Program-made: the position numbers and the translations under genes
Notes under the pieces: generated by a model
Told to the model about the DNA's origin: nothing
The model's database searches: none
What the model saw: the letters and a program-made list of their open reading frames with translations, nothing else
From: Stratiolaelaps scimitus
Lineage: Eukaryota > Arthropoda > Arachnida > Mesostigmata > Laelapidae
Assembly (NCBI GenBank): GCA_019614645.1
Contig: JABWDB010000012.1
Location: 7,998,001 to 8,062,000 of the forward strand
Direction of reading: 5' to 3'
Length of the DNA: 64,000 nucleotides
Shown: in pieces, positions 25,236 through 37,743 of the stretch
Numbering within the stretch: position 1 is the stretch's first letter
How the letters are laid out: the number at the start of each line of letters is the position of its first letter

Positions 25236-27550
25236 GTGTATACGACTATCCGGACGATGATGAGCCGGGAAAGGGCCGCGCGGAAGACCAACCGTCGAGC
25301 GGTTGCCGTCGCCGGAACCATGCCGCGCTTCTGCTGGTGGTTGGCGGTTGTGGTTGTCGCATTGCGCCGATACTCCGCGGCACAACGTCCGTGAACTACC
25401 GTTAATAACAACAACACACTGTGCAAACACCGGCCGATCGACTGTGGCTGACGCTGACGACGTTCTCAGCTGAACGCGTCAGGCGCCGACGTCTCGTACG
25501 ACGATTCGACGGTGTCTCGCTGGGCGATTACGTCCAGCAATCGCAACCTTGTAGTTGGCCGATCGCGGTACATACGACGAACGGGCAGACGTGGCTGTAC
25601 CACAATGAGTGCTTGCTATGGCGGTGGCCGCGTCGCTCTGTTGGCGATATCGGATGCTGGCCGAGATGAGAATACCCGTCGCAAACGAATCGACAATGAA
25701 ATACGTCGATAGAAGACTATGGCGCAACTATGCTGTGTCATTCATTGTGAGATAAAATGGTGAATATCACCTATAGAGAACAGATTTCAAGTGACATCGT
25801 TGAATCGCCATCGTAGGAACAACAGATTACGGGGAAATATGAATCGGGAAGGGAAAAATGTAATTACATGCTCGTATATATACGATTCGTATGTGTGTTA
25901 GAACACGGTAGTGGTGAGCGAGCGAGTTCTGCTTGGAAACCACAAGAACGTCAGCAGCAGCAACAGTAGTACGGGTAACAATGACAGCGGAGGCAGCCAC
26001 AAGTAACGAATCGTATCAAACAATTAAAAGCTCGTTTTTCGAGCGGTGCCGTTGAACGAGCCATCCGCCATAGGAGCGATATGGACGGGGATGCTTCCGC
26101 CGCGTACGGGCAACGTTTCGTGGCCACGTTATCGAGAGCTGACACGTTAAAGAAGGCGGAATCAGCGGTATTTACGCATGTACTACCCACTACTTAGAAT
26201 GGGCTGCCGCTCGTCGGCAATCGGACACGCTTAATCATCTCGTTCAATGTATGTCCTACCTCGATATAGGCTCGCCTCGATGCCAACCTCCTCTCTACAC
26301 TTTGCGTTGCGGGGACGTCTACGAGATGAGCCGGCGACGTTGGGCCACAACTCAGACTAATGCCGTCGTAAATTAAAATTTAGCAACAATGCCACACGCA
26401 GGCGATAAATGGCGAAGCGTGCCCTGTGAGGGAGGCCGCCAACGAAGAGGAAAGAAAAACAACAACAGAAAAAATATAACACCCTTACCACACATCTACT
26501 GTTATAACAAGATACCACCTATGTAGATAGATCTAGGTGGATGAATGCGCGGTACATTTCGAGGGGAATTTCTACGCTCGCGTACGTATCAGCGTCGATA
26601 TCAGCTGCATGTATCAGCTAGCATTGTGAACGAGCCACTAACAGTGTATCGCAGAGGAGGAAGATACCCAGAGCAGCTTCGGGCATCAGAGGCGCTGAAG
26701 ACATGATCAGACGCGATGCTGCCTCCCCCTAGCGTGCGCCTTTGTCCGCCTGACCCGTCGTGGTCGCTCGTTACGGCTGTAAATAGATAGGCACATGGCA
26801 TTATAAACAGATCGGCAGACGGTGTGGACGTCGGTGGCGGGCACGGCTCAACAGCGGCTCCCGGCCACGGTGAAACACACTCTCTTCCATAGATTCTCGC
26901 GCGCACACACAAACACCTTCGCTTACCGCCTGACAGACTGCATGACTGTTCGATTCCATCCCGGTGGCCATCTTCTCCGCCGGTAGGATCAGTAAGTTCA
27001 GCTGGAGCCGTCATCGTCGGCGTTCGCTTCGATTCGCGCTCTCGCTGAAGTAACGTCGGCTGCTTTACAGCAGCACTCGTCTGACCTGACACGCTGGGCT
27101 GTCCGCTGTTCCCCGTAAGGTTAGTTAGCGGTCCTCGTCTACGGGCACAGCCGTAGGCGCGTTGTCGGTCATCTCCCTTCGGCCGGCTGCGCAGGCCGCG
27201 AGCCGTTGCTGACTCATCGGCCTGCGGCGATGCCGCAGGCTCCTGCTGCAGGACCTACTGCGTCTATGTTTGCGCCCTGCGTAAGGCCGAGCCCGATCTT
27301 CTATATCTACAGGGCTAAGGACGGGCCATTTGTCCGCTGGCTGCTCCAAGATGTCAGAGACCGTCCTGCTTCTCTGCCTGCGGTTCACATGTATAATCGT
27401 GTCAGTAGTAGGTTCATAGTGCAAAATTCAGCCTGGCCCCTACGATAAGTTCCGCCTTCACTCGATGAATAGCTCTCACGGGGCTGACACAACGGTGACA
27501 GCAGATCCGCGGTAGCAGCGGCACCAACAGAAGGCAGTGTCATCGTAGAA

Positions 27551-27555
27551 CATAT

Positions 27556-27608
<53 letters not shown>

Positions 27609-27627
27609 TATGTGTGTGTGTGTGTGT
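27551..27627. repeat. compound (TA)n-(TG)n microsatellite
   Basis: About 60 bases of TA with small interruptions, followed by eight TG units. Confidence 0.95.
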
Positions 27628-28296
27628 TAGTAAAATAAATAGAATTTTGTAGCATGCTATTATATTCGGTCTATCGTGGCGCTTGGCGGCAATGCTCCAT
27701 ATCGCAGTCGGCGAGGATTTCCGAATGTTTCGAGCGCAACAAAGCCATTCGAACAGATAGATCAGACCAGACACTGGGCTGTCTTGTCCGTTAGCGGCAA
27801 CATGTAACGATCCGCTGTTGCGATCTGTTCTGATCCGCCGCTCACCAGCTCAGGAGTCTCCTAGATGGGGCATTCAGCATAGCGTAGTAGTGGATAACAA
27901 TGTAGTAGGCTATCTCGTACCAGAATCGCATGCCTAGAATCAGCCTAAATCTTTCTTTTTAGCTTGAACAACGATTTGACGCAATTTTGAAAGTTTGTTA
28001 TATTAACGAGAACGTTGTTCTTCAATTCATTGTGCCTCCCCGCCCTTGTGTTTGCGATCGATTGTTCGGCGTCCGCGTGAACGCCCTCGACGATTCGACT
28101 ATCTCGTGCCTCGTTGCCAACATCATCTGGATACCCTCGACATCAACTTCACCGGGTCATCTGCACGCCACCGAATCGCCACCATGCGCCGACATCTGTC
28201 AACGCTCTGATCTCGGACGCTCCTGAACCGTGCGTCGTCCACGCCGGCTAATTGTGTAACCCCACGCGAAAATTCATCATTATGGCCGACTTGCAG

Positions 28297-28525
28297 CAAG
28301 GTCAGACCGCGCTCTCGATCGCGCAGAAGCTCGGCTACATCTCGGTCATCGAAACGCTCAAGGTGGTGACAGAGACAACGGTCACCACTACAACAACAGT
28401 TGTCACCGAGGAGAAATATAAGGTGGTCGCACCAGAGACGATGCACGAAACATTCATGTCTGATAGCGAGGACGAAGGTGAACAGGATAACATGATGGGC
28501 GACCACTCGTTCAAATATCTAACCG
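28297..28525 (+). CDS. Ank2: ankyrin exon: ANK repeat 24 and acidic tail
   Basis: Acceptor TTGCAG|CAAGGT enters in phase 0, and the exon ends at ACCG|GTACG in phase 1 (229 bases). The first part, QGQTALSIAQKLGYISVIETL, closes the 24-repeat solenoid at the same residue spacing as vertebrate ankyrins (N-Q-G-Q against M-N-G-N). It is followed by a Thr/Val-rich strand (VVTETTVTTTTTVVTEEKY) and an acidic segment (MSDSEDEGEQDNMMGDHS), both conserved between the solenoid and the ZU5 domains in the family. This linker is thought to interact with the solenoid in vertebrate ankyrins. Confidence 0.95.
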
Positions 28526-28567
28526 GTACGTATGGTGTGGTGGGAGCCGACGTTAGGCCCATTCTAA

Positions 28568-28569
<2 letters not shown>

Positions 28570-28610
<41 letters not shown>
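28570..28610. repeat. (TA)n microsatellite
   Basis: Pure TA run only 45 bases downstream of the donor of the ANK 24 exon. Confidence 0.95.
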
Positions 28611-28613
<3 letters not shown>

Positions 28614-28908
28614 TGTTTTTATTTTTTATACAATAATTAAAGGTTCAGTTTGGTAGAGAGGATGGAGACAGGGTGTCGGGCCGATGCCAGAGGTCATGGT
28701 CACGACCGGGCGGGCCTCACAGGGAGGAAGACGCGCTGCAGAAGAGAGGACCCGGCGCACTCGTTACCGGTGCCATAAACCAGCCTGTGACAGACCCCTA
28801 TATATATATATATATATGTATATATATTGTGTGGGTGTGGATACGCGGATTAGTGGATTCCAACCCAGAAGTTCGGTATTCATTGGCACAATGGCATAGC
28901 AAGAAAAG

Positions 28909-28964
28909 GCACAGCTTATCAGATAACGTCATACAGATGTATGGTGTTATCTGATAAGCTGTGC
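28909..28964 (+). repeat. 56-nt perfect hairpin
   Basis: A 26-nt arm starting GCACAGCTTATCAGATAAC is followed by a 4-nt AGAT loop and the complementary arm ending GTTATCTGATAAGCTGTGC. Nineteen outer and five inner pairs are Watson-Crick, and the two between them are G-T, so all 26 positions pair. It could be a small-RNA precursor (transcribed in the ankyrin pre-mRNA), a foldback transposon remnant or a cruciform-forming palindrome. The sequence alone does not decide. Confidence 0.8.
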
Positions 28965-30430
28965 GTCGACTGAACCAGCACGTCCAAATTGATACTATCA
29001 GCAAGGATATCAGCCCATTGATACTATCTATGCGTATCTGTGTGTGCGTACGAGCCCATTCGCCCGCTCATATTCGAGACAGATCGCACTTTATTGCCAG
29101 ATAGGTTTATTTGTCGTATAGTCATTCTACTTGAGTATTATAGAATAAGAAATAATTATCTTAGAAAACGATTAGGAGTCTATCTCTCCCACTCTCACAC
29201 ACACACTATGCATTTTTCCTCTCTGAGTTGACTAAGCTGTACCTAATTATAATAGTATTAGGGCACTCCTCATCCGCATGCGATTCAGTCCAACTGTGGC
29301 AAGTCGCCCAGCTCGTTCAACGGCTAAGCGACTTCGCAGTGAATTTCGCACACAATCTAGACGAGGAGATCAGCGAAGTACAATGAGTGTTCAAAAACGA
29401 GAACCCTGCCGGCAAACCGCGTCGACCACAACAGCTGTTCCGAGGGACCAGGATGGTAGACGAGGCCAGTGTTGGGGTAACACTGTCAGGAAAGCGTTGC
29501 GAACGCAAATCCAACAATGTCATTGAGCCCACTGCCGTCGAGCGCCAGCCACCGTGACGAACCACCCGGGACACTGGTGTACTCATAATACAAGGACACG
29601 GTACAATGCAAGACGTCTGTGGCGAATCTCTCCCGCCACTGCACGACCGTGTGAGCTGCTTGGCTCGATGTCACGGCGGCGGTGACGACACCGTAACCGA
29701 CACAGCGTCGTGCCACAAACCGCTACGCCTGGCGTCGGCCCTCGACGTTCCCACTGTCGCCGTCCATCGGTAGCCATTCGCATGTCGTTGCGCAGGTCTA
29801 AATGTCGGTCTAGATATACATCGAGCGCGTTGCTGTTACAACGGTATACTCTCGTCCGCCGTGCCAGCTCACCGCCGACGGCACCTTCACTAGCGTCACT
29901 CTGCCCTTATTGTTCGCCCCGGCCCGTCGCCTGATAGCGCAGCGGCAACGGCTGACAGCATTGTCTCTCTCGCGTCATCTGCCATAGATCTCCCCTGGTC
30001 GCACTGAGTCGCTGTCGTTGGCTCGTACTCTCCTTCGTCTCACTTTCCATCTCTGCTCGGTATTCTTGGCTATGAAAATGTAAAGGAAAGTGGTAGACAT
30101 CTCTCTCTATCTCTCTATCTCTCTCTGCCTCTGGCTCACCCAGAAGTTATCTTCACGCTCGAGTCGCGCTTGAGGAGGGAGACGCGAGACTCGAGCGGTG
30201 GTCGCCGCCGCCGCCGCCGTCTATCGACTGGCTCGCCGCGAGCTGCCCAGGACCTCTCTTCGTTTGGGTCAGTCAGTGGTTGCAACCGACAGGAACTGCT
30301 ATCGCGATAGACGCGGCCCACAGGGAGGCATGCGGCCGTGCTCGGGGAAGAGTGCACTGGCTGGACTCCAACTCGTCGAGACGGTCTTGCTTGCTTGCTG
30401 GCTAGCTGGCAGGAAAGTAATTGACGGTGA

Positions 30431-30435
<5 letters not shown>

Positions 30436-30471
<36 letters not shown>

Positions 30472-30491
30472 AGAGCGAGAGAGAGAGAAAG
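30436..30491. repeat. (GA)n microsatellite
   Basis: GA run of about 55 bases with a GCGAGAGC interruption. Other GA tracts are at 36649-36664, 54642-54667, 54801-54823 and 56288-56329. Confidence 0.95.
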
Positions 30492-31023
30492 AGACAAGTA
30501 AGAATAGCAAATATAAGAGAATACACGGGGTCGCTCTGCAGGATCTGCCTGAAGAGGAGGGCGTTGCTCGATGCGCGCGGCCGCTGGACGCGCTCCACCG
30601 ATGGAACAAGCGTCCGCTGCCAACAATCGACTCTTATGGTAACCGCTGGCGGCCGAATAACGGTGCCTGGTTAGCCGATAGCGCTGGCCACTTGAGTACG
30701 CGGGTGTTCGGTCAGTGTTTGGCGAGACCATTCGTCTTGTGAAAGTCAAATGAAACTGCTGAGCTCTGTTTAGCTGAGCTGTGGGAGGGGGTTTGCTTGG
30801 TTCCTGTCAATATAACACTGTGCGTTCTATAACTGTTTCGTGGTGGTGGTGGCCATTCCGGTGTTGTGGTAGTGTTTATGTGCAGAGTGCGCGTTGTATC
30901 GTAGTTCCGCTGTGGACAATTAGTCAGTAAGCGAGCCCTGCTGATACGTGGAGTTCGCCGGCTCCACGCTGATTCGCCGATATCAAGCCAACGCGTTGTT
31001 TCGTGCGGTTATGTGGTGTTATA

Positions 31024-31056
<33 letters not shown>

Positions 31057-31484
31057 AATATATATATATATATATACATAACTGCGGTGTCCGAGTAGGC
31101 ACAGATCGTGCTTTAGCTGAACGGTGTTCAGCTCGTTCAACTGATCGAAGGCAACGCTAGGCGCGGACTTAACTCAGTCAACGCAATTCTATGAAGGCCA
31201 TCCGATAAATACAGTAGTTTCCCGTCTGGAAAGTGTCCATCGTGGCCAAGTTACAGCACGTGCTCGATTGACTTGATTCTTAGTCAACGATTCGTCAACT
31301 CGCAGCGGTTCCAATCTAACCCTTCAATTCGTGTATGCATTTGATCTCTCTTTTCCATTGCTGTGCGCCCCAATCTCGTCGGACATTCCCCTGTGACGTC
31401 TTCTCGCGCTTGCCTTCGCAACAATGGCTGCTCCTAACGCCAACGACGTTGTCATCATTGAAATCGCGGCCTCACACGCCACAG

Positions 31485-31722
31485 CGGACGAGATGAAGTC
31501 GCTAGGTGACGACTCACTGCCGATCGACGTGACCCGCGATGAGAGGTTGCACGAAGCCCATGTAGCCCAAATTGCCAGCCAACAGGCGGCCACTAGACCG
31601 CACGGCCATATTGCGCCCTCCGCCCAGGAAGAAGACAGGCTGTCGCCGTCCCATCTCGATCAATCCTTCGCCAAGGCGGCGCCCGACAACGTCGAGGTGA
31701 AGCGCACTCCGGTGCACGCCGG
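31485..31722 (+). CDS. Ank2: ankyrin exon: linker between ANK repeats and ZU5
   Basis: 238 bases, entered in phase 1 (G|CG = Ala) and left in phase 2 at GG|GTAAGT. It starts ADEMKSLGDDSLPIDV and TRDER, a block conserved in protostome Ank2 proteins and related to vertebrate ELGDDSLP. It continues with a Gln/Ala/His-rich disordered stretch ending KRTPVHAG. The block lies just before the spectrin-binding ZU5 domain. The frame is open upstream to an ATG at 31424, discussed as a possible alternative start. The splice phases with both neighbours are exact. Confidence 0.94.
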
Positions 31723-31813
31723 GTAAGTTGTCGAACACAATCGAAACGAGACGACGAAAAATGCGCACAAAAGTCACTTAATTACGTTCAATATATCAAA
31801 TGAGATAGAGATA

Positions 31814-31860
<47 letters not shown>

Positions 31861-33181
31861 GACAATAGTTGGGCCAGGGTAGCGGGCCAAGGCCGTCGTG
31901 TAAACTAACTTGTTCCTTGTCATAACAAATTCTGCTGCTGAAGCTAGGCCCACTAGAACGTGGATGGACATAGACGTACAGAGAATCGTTGTTTCTGTGT
32001 AGTTTTCGAAAACAACGTCTCCCGCTTTTTGATACGTTTTTGGGGTGTGACACAGAGTTTTGTCGATCTAGCGGCAAGAAAACATGGCAACGGGTGGCCC
32101 TCGCCACGTTCGAGGCAAACTGCCCTTTCTGTGTCATTTTTTTTTGTATAATATATGTATATATTTTTTGTTGTTGTTTAGTATAATATATACATTTATA
32201 TATTTGTATGTGTATAAGCACGAAATCACAAACAAACACAAGTTGACTACACACAGCACCCTCTGTAGATAGAACATCCCTGCCGGGATGTGTGTATATA
32301 TATATGGAAGTATATAGGTAATTCTGCTGTATGACACGAGCATATCTGAGATGCTTAGTATTGGGGAGGTGGTTTTGAATGAAAAAATAAGAACCGAAAC
32401 AACTAATTACAATAATTCACACCCGCAAAATTGCTATGCCTTTGGTATGTAACACCCGTAACCGTAGCTGCGTTGACTGACCACTGCATTACTCGATATT
32501 AATATAAGAGTGTACATCATAATATATTTCGAAGTAATTGTGCTAACTGATTGGTGAAAATGAAAGAAATGATTAATTGACGCTAATTATATATATATAT
32601 ATATGTATGGACCGATGAGAAACATAGATTAATTAACTTCAATGATTGAAAACGAATGATATTTTGGAGCATTTTTTGAATCCAAGCTAGCTCACATATA
32701 TACGAGATATTTGCTCATCAACTATCGATTGGCTGGTTGGATATCGTCTCTCAATATTTTTGCTACACATTGAATCTGCTGAACAATGTCAGACGCACCA
32801 ATTTATTAATTCAAATTAAACTCTAATTAGTTACTGTTGTGGCCGCATGAATGACAACGTGTTCACGGTTTACATTATACTGATATTTAGCGCACGGTTG
32901 GGTTGTCATTATGGGATGTCTGTTTCTTTGTTTAAACATCTAACGAGTTTTTGTTCAATTCGATGAAATACTGGTCATTGTCGTTTAGGCGAGTACTAAT
33001 GTAATACTATGTATACATTCGAGAATAGAGTCGACTATGACAATAACTAAGAGACTCATAGACTTGTACATGTTACAAGTTGTTGCTGTTGTTAGTCAGT
33101 AAAATCATCCTCACAAGTGTCTATGGCCAATGTACATACATCTCGTATTTGTTGTCGATCGTAATGCTCATATCATTTGTG

Positions 33182-33216
<35 letters not shown>

Positions 33217-36200
33217 GTGGATGATGATCAACGAGTTATTTACATGGAAACGGCATCGAGTTCCGATATCATCTTCCTCAGCATCTATTAAGCTGGTCAG
33301 CTAGCCATGACACTAAAATAGAGAGATGGGAGGCTTGGGAGGTATGGATGGATTTAATGAATTAATTAATATGCAAGTGATGTGTTCGTTGATGTGACTC
33401 TAACGAGCGTTTTGCGTTCTTGCATCGTTGCGCTAAATTAGTGGTGAAGGAAAACTACAATGGAAAACGTAAGTGTAATTAAAACGAACGCTGTCGTTAA
33501 TTGTTCATCTTGCTGTTCTTCTCATTGACGACGCTCGTGTGCGAAACACAAACTTAGAAAAAAAAAGCGACAAACAAATCCAATGACTAATAATCACCCT
33601 CCTTCCTCGAACCCGCTCATACGTCCCCACCTGCTCCTCACCCTCTGTTGTGACATCGTAGAATAGACACCTGTAGGAGGTTTATCTAATAGCGAGAGAG
33701 AACTTGGCATGCGACTAATTGTTATTGTTCGTAGTAGCAGTTGTAACAACAACACAATGCTAGCATATGAAAAAGGACACAGCACGCGAATGGTGACAGC
33801 AACAATGTATATATGCATATATATATATATATACGTATATACTTTGCTAAATTAACACTGCTGGTGGTGGCCTCTTGCTTTCTTCCCTGTTCAATTGCTG
33901 CTGCTGCTGATGCTGCGAGGTCATAACCCAGAATCGGCGGGATGTCAGCCAGCGGGCGTTTGTGGTCACTTTATCCGTGACCATCTGTTGCGCTCTCTGG
34001 TTTTGACGTCGCGCAACTGCGACGCCGCCTGTATCGCAGTTGTTGCTTCTATTGCTGCTGCTGTTGCTGTTGTTGTTGTTGTCACGCTGGATGGCGGGAC
34101 GCTTGTAACAATAATCACAACAATGAGCGTACTTTGCACCCACTTGGAAACCATTACCACCGGTATCACCGCTGTGACTGCTATTATAAACCACTATTGA
34201 CACCGAATCGGACGCCACTGATTCGCTGTTCGCTTGTAGCTGGCCGGTGTCGGCGATCCCCTCTGCCTTCCGCTTTTTCTCCATGGTGCACCTATCGAGC
34301 GCATCGTACCACACACACACACATCACATTAGATAACTCTTCATTTCATTTACTCACTCATACAGTCATTGGTCCGAGCACCTGGAGCATAGCTTCGCAA
34401 AAAGTTTCGACGTAGAATAGTTGTTGATAGAGAGAGACAGAGAGAGAGCACAGTACATTCATCAAGACGTCGAGGTCCCGTCGCCCCGCGACTCCACCGA
34501 AGCTCCATGGCATCTACCGCATGTGAACCTGTGTTGCAATCCTGAAGGGACAGCATTCGAAGCCGAAGCAGATTTTTCGACGTTTCGAGCATTAGAAATC
34601 TTCCGCCGGAGCATTTCGCTTCTAGCCGAAACTGTACCGGATAGATTGATAGCTATCCGGCGTCTGTTGGCAAGCACGTGTTTGCAGTGGGCGCCTGTGA
34701 TCTACTATCGTAACCGTGAATAGAAGCCGTGGCGTGGCTGCGTCTATAATTGCACATTGTGTTCACACCGGGGCAGGTATTATATATTGAAAGCGTGTTC
34801 AACGTCGAATTTCGCCCACTCGTTCCATGCTCGTTCGCGATTGCGTCACTCCGCTATTTAATTCTCGCTCGGGATTCTCTGATATTGTCAATTCGCATTC
34901 GTCCCTGAGAGGGGGCTGTCGTTCTTGACAAACGATCAGCTGTTCCAAACTCGGCAGGTGTGCGTGTACACCTTCAGCTCGTTCCCGCTGGTCGCTTTCT
35001 TAAAGGTAGCCTAAAGCCGTGCTGTCGCCCGGAAATCAACTAGGCTAATCGTTGTCCATTCGTATATGCCCGCCAAAGTTGACCAACTGGTCGCGAAGCT
35101 TCGGGCGGCTCTGCCGATCACTCCATGCCTAACAATTTCGTTCGATATCGAATATCGCGCCTTATCTAGCGCAGACGCTCAAGCGAACCGGGAGGGGATG
35201 TTGTCGCACTGAAGACTCCTGCCCTTTTTACCCCCCAACGCTACGAAGAGGCTACGGCGAACTTCAGATGCCCCCTGCGGCCGCCGCATTGGGTCTGCCT
35301 TCCCAGAAATAGTCTAGCGTCCTGCGCCTGGCTACCGGCGTCGCGGACCCACCCAGCCCTCGGGAACGTCGGCGGCGACGACGTCGTCCGACGTCAATCC
35401 CGTCGCCGCTTGGCTCGTCCGCGAACGAGCAGTGAAGTCCACACCGGCCGTCCTTGGCTCCAGGTGGCGCCAACGTCGAATGCAGAAGCGGCAGCAGACG
35501 ACCACGATGACGGCAGCATCGGCACGACTGGCCAGCGCCGTCCCTGCGAAGCAGTGAAGCCTTCGCGCTGACCTCACCATCGGCGAATTGTCCGTTCAAC
35601 GGCTGCCAACTCAGTGGGCCGGCGCCGACCAATCGGCAAAGTAGAATCGGCTCTGGGTGGTGGCAAGTCTACCGTCACCGTCGCCGCCGTCGCCGCCGTA
35701 GTCGTCCCGGGGTGCCGTGCTGCGCCGCTCCGCGCCGTACTGTTGTTTGTTGTCCATTGGCGCACAGCTGTTCATCCGTTGATGCGTCTGTCCACTTCTG
35801 TGTTCTGGTCTCGGACCTCCCTCTCCATCGCTTTCCGCTGACAGAAAAGGCCGTCGCGTAGCACGTCCGTCCGCCGCTAGGGGCCGATGGCGAACAGACA
35901 CTTGATGTTGTTTCGTATTGCCGCCCATCACTTCGTTCTACAGGGATCGAGTGTGGAGTGGCTCGTGCTCTGCGAATTGCTTCGACGTTCATCGGTGCGA
36001 CGATAGCATCGAGACCGTATCGAGAGTGAGAGAGCGTGACAAGTACTGTATCGTGCCGGACAGTGACTAGCCTGCAAGGATATCATCGCACAAGGCAGTG
36101 ACACTGCGTTCGTTCTAGTGCGTTCGTCGTCGTCAACAGAGCTGCCGAATTGAGCCTGACCAGCTGAGACTTGTCGTTCGCCGGCAACACCCCACCGCCC

Positions 36201-37357
36201 CGCCAGGATGTGTGTCTAGCTCATCTTTGTTGTTCTTGCCGTAGTCAACTCCCACAATGCCTACCGCTGCGATGTTGCTTGTGCTGGTCGTGCTGATGCA
36301 AAGCGATCGTCCTAAGATTTTCTGGTCACGACACAGTGCACAGTATTGCGATGTCGGCTGTGCCGCCGGCCCACTTTGGCTGTTCGTGTGACCGTTTTCG
36401 TCTGCTGCTTGTGTGGCTGTCGATGCGGACGTCATAGCAGCGAGGCCACGCCCGGAGCGCTGCGAGTCGCTTTATGGAGTGAGCCGGCGCGCAGGGTTCC
36501 GAATCTTGATAGATGTGTCAAATCGATGCGCTTGAACTACGGCGTCGATTTGTCCATCATCGATCTGCCGGTGTAATTACGAGTGCGATTGTCACCTGAA
36601 GCAATGGGCAGTTTGCCCAACACGTACTGGATATCAAGAAAGAGATGGGAGAGAGAGAGAGAGAGGAAAAATTTGTAGAGAGCACTCGGACAGGAATGGA
36701 CGGGGGTTGCTATCGAAGTCGTCTCTAAGCGAAACTCCTGTAGTAATCATAGCACTCGAAGTGTGTCACAAAGCTAGTAGTCATACGTTGCACTCAAAAT
36801 CTCTGTCTGTTGATCATAATCATACATCATTGGAACTTTACTCTGTTGCGGTGACCCGTTCCGAATATGACAGCCACATATGATAGTCTATGATAGCTAG
36901 AAATACACAAACATCGAAGTTAATGGCTACGCCAGCGCGTGCTGGCTATTTGCCATTATTCTATCTCATCACGCCTCTGTGTGAGGACACTCGTCCGTGC
37001 CTTTTCCGATATACGGCCTAGAAAAACCTCATCGATGCCGACAAACCCCAAAGCCTTTCCTGAACCATCCTACTATATATATATATGTTTTTTTTCACGA
37101 AGGACAAATCGCCAAGAGAACAGCATCTTTCTGTCTACGCATCATTCTGTTGTCATCTCATTGATTCTTACACTAGTCACCTCATCAATTCATTCGTTTG
37201 CTTGCCCCGAAGAGAAGCGATCTAAGCTTCCCATCTAAGCGTCGAATCTTCCCATAGTAAACACCTGCGCGCGGTCTCGATCGAGCTGGGCTAACTCTGT
37301 TCGTTCTGTTTTACAATGCTGCTGGGTGCTGATGTTCGCCGCCTACGCCCGCGACAG
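31723..37357 (+). other. Ank2: 5.6-kb intron
   Basis: Phase-2 intron, GTAAGT to GCGACAG. AT-rich from about 31,740 to 33,880, with (TA)n at 31810-31856 and 33185-33214. A CTG/TTG-rich trinucleotide stretch lies at 33,895-34,085 and a GC-rich stretch at about 35,100-36,560. The intron is large enough for alternative cassettes, but none with matching phase 2/phase 2 ends was recognised. Confidence 0.8.
31810..31856. repeat. (TA)n microsatellite
   Basis: TA run just downstream of the linker exon. Confidence 0.95.
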
Positions 37358-37743
37358 GTTCCTGGTGAGCTTTATGGTGGACGCCCGCGGCGGCGCTATG
37401 CGCGGCTGCCGCCACTCTGGGGTTCGCGTCATCATTCCCCCGAGGCGGGCGTCAATGCCGATGAGGGTGACCTGCCGCTTCATCCGCAAGGAGAAGCTGG
37501 CCCACCCGCCGCCGCTCATGGAGGGCGAGGCGTGCGCCGCTCGCGTCATCGAGATGGGCCCCGCCGGCGCAAAGTTCCTCGGACCAGTCGTCATTGAGGT
37601 TCCGCACTTTGCCTCGCTTCGTGGCAAAGAACGAGAGATCGTCATCCTACGCTCCGACAACGGCGAGTCGTGGAAGGAGCACACGATGGAAGCGACGGAA
37701 GATGCCGTCTCTGAGGTTCTCAGCAATAGCTTTGATGCTCAAG
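37358..37743 (+). CDS. Ank2: ankyrin exon: first ZU5 domain (spectrin binding)
   Basis: 386 bases, phase 2 entry and phase 1 exit at CAAG|GTAATG. The joined codon is GGG, so the protein reads [19 protein letters not shown]. This is the first ZU5 domain (ZU5N), the spectrin-binding unit of ankyrins. The DAR tripeptide, whose mutation abolishes spectrin binding in vertebrate ankyrins, is present. Further landmarks are [30 protein letters not shown] and [13 protein letters not shown]. The whole domain lies in this one exon and is therefore present in both the conventional and the giant isoform. Confidence 0.97.

Larger units (their letters stand above)
15708..28296 (+). other. Ank2: 12.6-kb intron
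   Basis: Separates ANK repeats 23 and 24, GTAAGT to TTGCAG. GC-rich parts (about 16,300-24,300 and 25,200-27,300) contain many chance open frames on both strands, none of which matches a protein family. AT-rich parts hold microsatellites. A box-B-like sequence (GCTTCGAACCC, near 20594) hints at another SINE remnant. Alternative first exons could hide in the GC-rich parts, but no start-plus-donor pair was convincing. Confidence 0.8.
28526..31484 (+). other. Ank2: intron with hairpin and microsatellites
   Basis: 2,959 bases, GTACG to CACGCCACAG. It contains (TA)n at 28570-28610, 28799-28827 and 31020-31079, (GA)n at 30436-30491, a 56-nt perfect hairpin (28909-28964), and a GC-rich stretch at about 29,300-30,700 with no recognisable coding content. 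Confidence 0.85.
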
